This document shows positions 6,747-10,277 of a stretch of 10,277 bases of DNA, piece after piece. The notes under the pieces were generated by a model, which was not told where the DNA came from, made no database searches, and was given only the letters and a program-made list of their open reading frames with translations. Position 1 is the stretch's first letter. Each line of letters opens with the position of its first letter. The stretch covers positions 1 through 10,277 of the forward strand of contig JBKJRR010000107.1 in the NCBI GenBank assembly GCA_046594635.1, written 5' to 3'. A program made the translations under genes and the position numbers. The DNA is from CAISIP01 sp046594635. GTDB lineage: Bacteria > Pseudomonadota > Gammaproteobacteria > Burkholderiales > Burkholderiaceae_C.

Positions 6747-8156
6747 TCAGTAATTCCCGTTACTCCCGCTGGCGAGGCTTTCGAACTTCGTGATATTGCG
6801 CAGGAATGCCAGCTTGACCATTCCGGTGGGGCCGTTACGCTGCTTGGCGATCAGGATCTCGGCGACGCCGGGTTCCTTGCAGGCGTCCTTGGTGTAGTAC
6901 TCGTCGCGGTAGATGAACATGATGATGTCCGCGTCCTGTTCGATTGCGCCTGATTCGCGCAGGTCGCTCATCATGGGGCGCTTGTCGGGTCGTTGCTCGA
7001 CACTGCGGTTGAGCTGCGACAAGGCGATGACCGGGCACTTGAGTTCCTTGGCCAGCATTTTCAGCCCGCGCGATATCTCGCCCAATTCGGTCGCGCGGTT
7101 TTCGTCCGAACCACCTGAACCACTCATCAGCTGCAGATAGTCGACGACGATCAGGCCGAGCTGGCCGCACTGGCGCGCCAGCCGGCGTGCATTGGCGCGT
7201 AGCTCGCTGCTCTTGAGGCCTGCGGTCTCGTCGATATGCAGCGAGATCGTGCGCAGCTTCTCGATGGCCTCAGTCAGGCGCGGCCACTCCTCGTCCGTCA
7301 GCTTGCCGGTACGCAAATGACTTTGATCGATACGGCCGATCGAACCGACGATACGCACGGCGAGCTGCGCGGCGCCCATCTCCATCGAAAACACCGCCAC
7401 CGGCAGCCCTTCGTTCAGCGCCACATGCTCGGCGATATTGATGGCAAACGCGGTCTTGCCCATGGACGGGCGCGCTGCCAGCACAATCAGGTCACCGGGC
7501 TGGAAACCGGCCGTCATGCGATCCAGGTCGTAAAAACCGGTCGGAACCCCGGTCACATCGTTCGGGTTGTCGGCCATCTCCTGGACCCGGTCGAGCAGGC
7601 TCACCACCAGCGTGTCCATGGCCTGGAAACCCTGTTTCATACGCGAGCCCTGCTCGCCGATCTGGAAGATCTTGCGCTCCGCCTCGTCGACGATCTCGGC
7701 TACCGGACGCCCCTGGGGATTGAACGCGTTGGTGGCGATCTCGTCGCTGGCGCTGACCAGTTTGCGCAGCACCGAACGTTCGCGCACGATCTCGGCGTAA
7801 CGGCGGATGTTGCCGGCGCTGGGCACGTACTGGGCCAGTGAATTCAGGTAGGCCAGGCCGCCGATTTCATCGGCCTTGCCCTGACTTTGCAGGTTCTCGA
7901 ATACCGTGATCACGTCGGCCGGTTTACTCGCATTGATCAGCGAACCGATCGCTCCATAAACCAGCTTGTGTTCGTAGCGGTAGAAATCCTCGTGGATCAA
8001 CAGGTCGCCGACACGATCCCAGGCGTCGTTGTCCAGCAGCAGTCCACCCAGCACGCTGGATTCGGCCTCGTTCGAATGGGGCGGTATGCGCAGTCGGGCT
8101 ACTTCGCGGTCATCGCTGAACTCGTCGGTGGATGAAAAAACGGCGGACATGGTCAT
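6747..8156 (-). CDS. dnaB: Replicative DNA helicase DnaB
   Basis: This is the hexameric 5'-3' helicase that unwinds DNA at the replication fork and recruits primase (469 aa, usual length). The N-terminal domain begins at RIPPHSNEAESSVLGGLL (about 22-40) and includes FYRYEHKLVYGAI. A linker helix near 150-190 leads to the RecA-like domain: TGVPTGFYDLDRMTAGFQPGD (202-222), Walker A ARPSMGKTAF (228-237), catalytic Glu259 in SMEM, Walker B LIVVDYLQL (335-343), SQLNRSVEQRPDKRP (380-394) and LRESGAIEQDADIIMFIYR (399-417). No intein interrupts it. Two start codons are possible, at 8156 and 8150. GAAGG lies 9 nt before the first, which favours 8156. It is separated from rplI by 206 bp holding the ribosomal-operon terminator and DnaA-box-like words, so it is probably transcribed separately. 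Confidence 0.98.
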   Translation of the reverse strand: MTMSAVFSSTDEFSDDREVARLRIPPHSNEAESSVLGGLLLDNDAWDRVGDLLIHEDFYRYEHKLVYGAIGSLINASKPADVITVFENLQSQGKADEIGGLAYLNSLAQYVPSAGNIRRYAEIVRERSVLRKLVSASDEIATNAFNPQGRPVAEIVDEAERKIFQIGEQGSRMKQGFQAMDTLVVSLLDRVQEMADNPNDVTGVPTGFYDLDRMTAGFQPGDLIVLAARPSMGKTAFAINIAEHVALNEGLPVAVFSMEMGAAQLAVRIVGSIGRIDQSHLRTGKLTDEEWPRLTEAIEKLRTISLHIDETAGLKSSELRANARRLARQCGQLGLIVVDYLQLMSGSGGSDENRATELGEISRGLKMLAKELKCPVIALSQLNRSVEQRPDKRPMMSDLRESGAIEQDADIIMFIYRDEYYTKDACKEPGVAEILIAKQRNGPTGMVKLAFLRNITKFESLASGSNGNY

Positions 8157-8209
8157 GGAAAACTGCCTTCGATGCTACGCCGGCTGTTGCCGTGCGTCGA
8201 GTGAGAAGC

Positions 8210-8251
8210 TGGGGACAAGCTTTGCCCAAGCTGTGTACAAGTTGTGGAAAT
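8210..8251 (-). promoter_or_regulatory. Cluster of degenerate DnaA-box-like words upstream of dnaB
   Basis: Read on the dnaB strand, three nonamers resemble the DnaA box TT(A/T)TNCACA: ATTTCCACA (8243-8251, one mismatch), TTGTACACA (8232-8240, one mismatch) and TTGTCCCCA (8210-8218, two mismatches). They lie 54-95 bp upstream of the dnaB start. The last two sit in a near-duplicate, CTTGTnnnCAGCTT, about 20 bp apart. DnaA control of dnaB is inferred; none of the sites is perfect and no clear -35/-10 pair is visible. Confidence 0.3.
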
Positions 8252-8271
8252 CGCGGGACAAGGCGTGCACA

Positions 8272-8311
8272 GAAAGACAAAAGCCACCAAGGCTCGCGCT
8301 CTGGTGGCTTT
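8272..8311 (-). terminator. Rho-independent terminator of the rpsF operon
   Basis: On the minus strand AAAGCCACCA (8311-8302) pairs perfectly with TGGTGGCTTT (8289-8280), a 10-bp stem over a 12-nt loop, followed by TTTTGTCTTT-like T-rich sequence. It lies about 52 bases after the rplI stop and before dnaB, so it should end the ribosomal-protein transcript. Confidence 0.85.
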
Positions 8312-8320
8312 GCTGTCGGC

Positions 8321-8343
8321 CTGTCCGGCTGCACACCGGACAG
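8321..8343 (-). other. Second perfect hairpin between rplI and its terminator
   Basis: CTGTCCGG (8321-8328) and CCGGACAG (8336-8343) form a perfect 8-bp stem over a 7-nt loop. It sits 20 bases after the rplI stop and 10 bases before the terminator stem, giving tandem hairpins at the 3' end of the operon message. There is no T-run after it. It may block exonucleases or act as a backup pause site (inference). Confidence 0.55.
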
Positions 8344-8362
8344 ACCTGCAGAAGGATACGGA

Positions 8363-8815
8363 TCAGGCGGTTTCGCCGTACACCGAAACCGTGATGTCTA
8401 CCGTGACATCGGTGTGCAGTGCCACGCTGACGGTGGTATCGCTGACAACCTTGATCGGGCCGGCAGGCATGCGCACCTGCGACTTGACGACCTTGTAGCC
8501 TTGCTTGACCAACTCTTCTGCGATGTCGGCATTGGTAACCGAGCCGAACAGGCGACCGTCAACGCCGGCCTTCTGGGTCAGCTTGCAGGTCGATCCAGCA
8601 AGCTTCTCGCCGACGGCTTGCGCCTGAGCCAGTTTGGCAGCTGCGGACTTTTCGAGTTCAGCGCGCTTGACCTCGAATTCCTGCTTGGCAGCCGCAGTCG
8701 CACGACGGGCACGGCCCGACGGAATCAGGAAGTTGCGGGCATAACCGTCTTTCACCTTGACGATTTCACCGAGATTGCCAAGGTTCACAACCTTGTCGAG
8801 CAGAATGATTTGCAT
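8363..8815 (-). CDS. rplI: 50S ribosomal protein L9
   Basis: L9 binds 23S rRNA at the base of the L1 stalk and helps keep reading frame and translation fidelity. The protein (150 aa, the usual length) starts MQIILLDKVVNLGNLGEIV and shows the L9 signature VKVKDGYARNFLIPSGRA (about 19-36). A long charged connecting helix follows (AAAKQEFEVKRAELEKSAAAKLAQAQAV, about 41-68), and then the C-terminal RNA-binding domain with GRLFGSVTNADIAEEL. It begins 12 nt after rpsR; an AGGGG Shine-Dalgarno overlaps the rpsR stop codon, eight bases before the ATG. It is the last gene of the rpsF operon, followed by two hairpins, the second a terminator. Confidence 0.98.
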   Translation of the reverse strand: MQIILLDKVVNLGNLGEIVKVKDGYARNFLIPSGRARRATAAAKQEFEVKRAELEKSAAAKLAQAQAVGEKLAGSTCKLTQKAGVDGRLFGSVTNADIAEELVKQGYKVVKSQVRMPAGPIKVVSDTTVSVALHTDVTVDITVSVYGETA

Positions 8816-8827
8816 GTTCGTGACCCC

Positions 8828-9109
8828 TTAGATGCGGTGCTGGTCGCTGTACGGCAACATGGCCAGAAAGCGTGCACGCTTGATGGCGGTGTTGAGTTGG
8901 CGCTGGAAAATCGCCCGGGTGCCAGTCAGGCGGGCGGGAATGATCTTGCCATTCTCGGCAATGAAATCGCGCAAGGTATCGATGTCCTTGTAGTCGATCT
9001 CTTCGACACCGGTCACGGTGAAGCGGCAAAAGCGCTTGCGCTTGAACAGCAGATTCTGGGCGGGGCGCTTGGGGCGCTTGTCTTTGTTGAAACGTTTCGG
9101 TCCTGGCAT
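8828..9109 (-). CDS. rpsR: 30S ribosomal protein S18
   Basis: S18 pairs with S6 on the 30S platform near the central domain of 16S rRNA. The 93-residue product is slightly longer than E. coli S18 because of a basic N-terminal stretch (MPGPKRFNKDKRPKRPAQ). The core RKRFCRFTV (with Cys28), EIDYKDIDTLRDFIAENGKI, PARLTGT and AIKRARFLAMLPY is canonical. A strong Shine-Dalgarno (AAGGAAG) lies six to seven bases before the ATG at 9109. It follows priB by 32 nt and precedes rplI by 12 nt, the usual order of this operon. Confidence 0.98.
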   Translation of the reverse strand: MPGPKRFNKDKRPKRPAQNLLFKRKRFCRFTVTGVEEIDYKDIDTLRDFIAENGKIIPARLTGTRAIFQRQLNTAIKRARFLAMLPYSDQHRI

Positions 9110-9141
9110 GATTTCTTCCTTCGGTTGGCGGGCTGCGGTGT

Positions 9142-9483
9142 TCAGTCTGGCTGAATCGGCGCCTCCTGCTGAGACAACGGGGTGGGTTCGGGCAAAAATT
9201 CCTGTATGTGGAAAACAACATGTTTGCCGTTGCGGGGTGTGGCCAAAAAGCCAGTGAACCTCCAGACACTACCTGCGACCGTACTTGCCAGTCGCTCGGC
9301 GTTTGCGCCCAGCGCCACCGCTTTCATCACGGCCTTGATCTGCCTTGCCTGCCCTGCTTCCTGGACACTGGAGGCATGCTCGAGTTGCAGGTTCAGGGCC
9401 GGTAACCCTGCCGGTGTGTAACGCATGGCATCGCGTTCGACCACACTGGCAGTCAGGATCAGGCAGTTGGTGACCTCATTCAC
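9142..9483 (-). CDS. priB: Primosomal replication protein PriB (OB fold)
   Basis: PriB is a dimeric single-strand DNA-binding protein of the SSB family that works with PriA to reload DnaB at stalled forks. The product is 113 aa (E. coli about 104). The OB-fold landmarks are NCLILTASVVERDAMRYTPAGLPALNLQLEH (about 6-36), an ALGANAERLA segment, and the late strand SVWRFTGFLATPRNGKHVVFHIQEF (about 72-96). An acidic, Pro/Gln-rich tail follows. The start is GTG at 9483, 14 nt after the rpsF stop; no better start exists upstream and the N-terminus aligns with the family. There is no strong Shine-Dalgarno, so initiation probably depends on coupling to rpsF. Its place between rpsF and rpsR matches E. 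coli, and dnaB lies nearby. Confidence 0.93.
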   Translation of the reverse strand: MNEVTNCLILTASVVERDAMRYTPAGLPALNLQLEHASSVQEAGQARQIKAVMKAVALGANAERLASTVAGSVWRFTGFLATPRNGKHVVFHIQEFLPEPTPLSQQEAPIQPD

Positions 9484-9497
9484 CCCACGCGGGTCGA

Positions 9498-9965
9498 TCA
9501 GTTGCTGCGCTCGTTAGTGCGCTCATTGGTGCGCTCGTTATTCCGATCATTACTTCGTTCGCTGTTGCGATCGTTGTTACGGTCACTGTTGCGGTCGCTA
9601 TTTCCGTGGAACTCGGCCTGCTGCGCCTTGCGGGCATCTTCGCGTTCGACGGTTTTCATCATCGACGAAGGTGCTGTATCCGCATTCTTGCGCAGCACCG
9701 TCAGATGACGCAGCACCGCGTCATTGAATTTGAATGCATGCTCAAGTTCACCCATCACGGCCTGATCGGCCTCAATGTTGATACACAGGTAGTGGGCCTT
9801 GGCAAGCTTGTTGATCATGTAGACCAACTGGCGCCGACCCCAGTCTTCGACCCGATGGATCTTGCCGCCGCCGGCAGTGATCATGGTCTTGTAGCGTTCC
9901 AGCATGGCTGGAACCTGCTCGCTCTGATCCGGGTGGATCATGAGAATGATTTCGTAATGACGCAT
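9498..9965 (-). CDS. rpsF: 30S ribosomal protein S6 with tetrapeptide-repeat tail
   Basis: S6 forms a heterodimer with S18 on the 30S platform. The core (MRHYEIILMIHPDQ through REDARKAQQAEF, residues 1-119) is standard: an alpha/beta fold with GGKIHRVEDWGRRQLVYMINK and AHYLCINIEAD. After it comes an unusual 35-residue tail made of eight tetrapeptides of the form (N/S/T)-(S/N)-(D/E)-R, ending in SN. Total length is 155 aa against about 120-135 for most S6. The start at 9965 is chosen over an in-frame start at 10007, because AAGGAG sits five bases before this ATG and the family begins MRHYE. It is first in rpsF-priB-rpsR-rplI, with a promoter at 10070-10099 and a leader of about 100 nt that may bind S6:S18. 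In E. coli the S6 C-terminus is glutamylated by RimK; this tail is a different kind of extension. Confidence 0.97.
   Translation of the reverse strand: MRHYEIILMIHPDQSEQVPAMLERYKTMITAGGGKIHRVEDWGRRQLVYMINKLAKAHYLCINIEADQAVMGELEHAFKFNDAVLRHLTVLRKNADTAPSSMMKTVEREDARKAQQAEFHGNSDRNSDRNNDRNSERSNDRNNERTNERTNERSN
9507..9602 (-). repeat. Eight-unit 12-bp tandem repeat coding the S6 tail
   Basis: Eight contiguous 12-bp units fill 9507-9602. On the coding strand they run from AATAGCGACCGC (9602-9591) to ACTAACGAGCGC (9518-9507), followed by a half unit, AGCAAC, and the stop. The units translate as NSDR, NSDR, NNDR, NSER, SNDR, NNER, TNER, TNER. Units differ mostly at third positions and by conservative changes, so the pattern is kept at protein level. 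The three units nearest the stop are the most alike, which suggests recent duplication there. The period is a multiple of three, so unit gain or loss would keep the frame. Confidence 0.92.
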
Positions 9966-10025
9966 GCGTACTCCTTGTGGATGGCCATATCCCGCTTGGT
10001 TGTGCAATTCGGGGGCCGGAAAAAG

Positions 10026-10050
10026 CCACCCTCGGCGTCGGGACGAGGTG
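10026..10050 (-). promoter_or_regulatory. rpsF leader hairpin, candidate S6:S18 binding site
   Basis: In the rpsF leader CCTCG (10048-10044) pairs with CGAGG (10034-10030) on the minus strand, extended by two more pairs past a bulged base. The loop, TCCCGACGC, contains CCG. S6:S18 complexes in many bacteria bind their own leader through a stem with an unpaired CCG, and this hairpin would be a candidate. The match is by general form only. Confidence 0.3.
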
Positions 10051-10069
10051 CGGCAAGGTGAAGCCCGCG

Positions 10070-10099
10070 ATTATATGCCAGGCATGGGCCATCAGTCCA
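10070..10099 (-). promoter_or_regulatory. Promoter of the rpsF-priB-rpsR-rplI operon
   Basis: On the minus strand a perfect -10, TATAAT (10075-10070), lies 18 bp after TGGACT (10099-10094), a four-of-six match to the -35 consensus. The bases just downstream (CGCGGGC) form a GC-rich discriminator, typical of growth-controlled ribosomal promoters. Transcription would start near 10063, giving a leader of about 98 nt. The spacer holds two overlapping small palindromes. Confidence 0.7.
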
Positions 10100-10132
10100 G
10101 TTTGGACACAAGGGCAAGGCGAAGCGCCAGGA

Positions 10133-10277
10133 TCAGCCGCGGTCGGTATCGAGCCTTGGGTAGCGGATGTACTCCACCAGTTGCTCGGTCTCAGGGCCGG
10201 GCCGACGCGTGACCAGGCTGACCATCACGATCACGGCAAACCCAACGGGCACACCGAACAGGCCGGCCGAGATCGGC
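10133..10277 (-). CDS. Sodium:solute symporter, C-terminal 47 residues (5' end outside window)
   Basis: The frame entering from the right edge reads PISAGLFGVPVGFAVIVMVSL and ends EQLVEYIRYPRLDTDRG, with stop TGA at 10135-10133. A final membrane helix (about GLFGVPVGFAVIVMVSLVT) followed by a short cytoplasmic tail with LVEYIRYP is what I know from the sodium:solute symporter family, especially the acetate/VC_2705-type permeases. Only the end of the protein is in the window, so the substrate cannot be named. It lies on the same strand as rpsF, about 34 bp upstream of the rpsF -35. Only a minor 4-bp hairpin (10118-10128) separates them, so read-through into rpsF is possible. Confidence 0.7.
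   Translation of the reverse strand, partial: PISAGLFGVPVGFAVIVMVSLVTRRPGPETEQLVEYIRYPRLDTDRG

Noticed and set aside
6747..8156. An intein in dnaB, a common insertion site.
   Set aside because: The helicase motifs follow each other without interruption and the length is normal.
8132..9154. 340-residue plus-strand open frame across the dnaB start, rplI and rpsR.
   Set aside because: It is antisense to L9 and S18 and crosses a terminator; its composition is that of a shadow frame.
9501..9606. The short tandem repeat as a CRISPR array.
   Set aside because: Units are 12 bp with no spacers, lie inside a coding frame, and code a regular tetrapeptide.
9502..9708. Plus-strand frame with a striking LRSLVRSL-type repeat.
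   Set aside because: It is the reverse reading of the S6 tail repeat; any frame across a 12-bp tandem repeat is periodic.
9966..10007. Longer start for rpsF adding 14 residues (from 10007).
   Set aside because: AAGGAG lies at the right distance before the ATG at 9965, and S6 proteins begin MRHYE-like; the extension is leader sequence.
10111..10135. Terminator after the symporter gene (GGCG/CGCC stem).
   Set aside because: The stem is only four pairs and no T-run follows; too weak to call.

Overview
This window reads as a piece of a betaproteobacterial chromosome, most likely Burkholderiales (an Alcaligenaceae/Burkholderiaceae-like GC-rich genome). The inference rests on protein style and gene order: an alaA-hom-thrC cluster, a Mth938-bcp-phoH group, and an rpsF-priB-rpsR-rplI operon followed by dnaB. 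Coding density is high, and every major open frame belongs to a known housekeeping family. I see no tRNA, rRNA, CRISPR array, insertion sequence, prophage or attachment site. The genus cannot be fixed from the sequence alone.

Left part (1-3689, minus strand): a transcription unit read right to left as alaA-type aminotransferase, homoserine dehydrogenase (hom) and threonine synthase (thrC, cut by the window edge). hom and thrC overlap by one base. Together they link pyruvate/alanine transamination with the branch from aspartate semialdehyde to threonine; homoserine kinase (thrB) is not here.

Middle (3760-6666, plus strand): divergently from alaA come a small Mth938-domain protein, a Bcp/PrxQ peroxiredoxin and a PIN-PhoH ATPase (PhoH2 type). 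A hairpin and a rho-independent terminator lie between bcp and phoH.

Right part (6747-10277, minus strand): phoH converges on dnaB, the replicative helicase. Upstream of dnaB lie degenerate DnaA-box-like words, then the terminator of the ribosomal operon rpsF-priB-rpsR-rplI (S6, primosomal protein PriB, S18, L9). This operon has a recognisable promoter (perfect TATAAT) and a leader with a hairpin that could serve S6:S18 feedback. The last 145 bases hold the C-terminal end of a sodium:solute symporter on the same strand.

No previously undescribed multi-gene system is visible. The most unusual element is an eight-unit, 12-bp in-frame repeat that gives ribosomal protein S6 a (N/S/T)-(S/N)-(D/E)-R tetrapeptide tail. 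Lesser points are the DnaA-box-like words before dnaB, palindromes inside the rpsF promoter, the long disordered N-terminus of PhoH, and a Bcp without its usual resolving cysteines.
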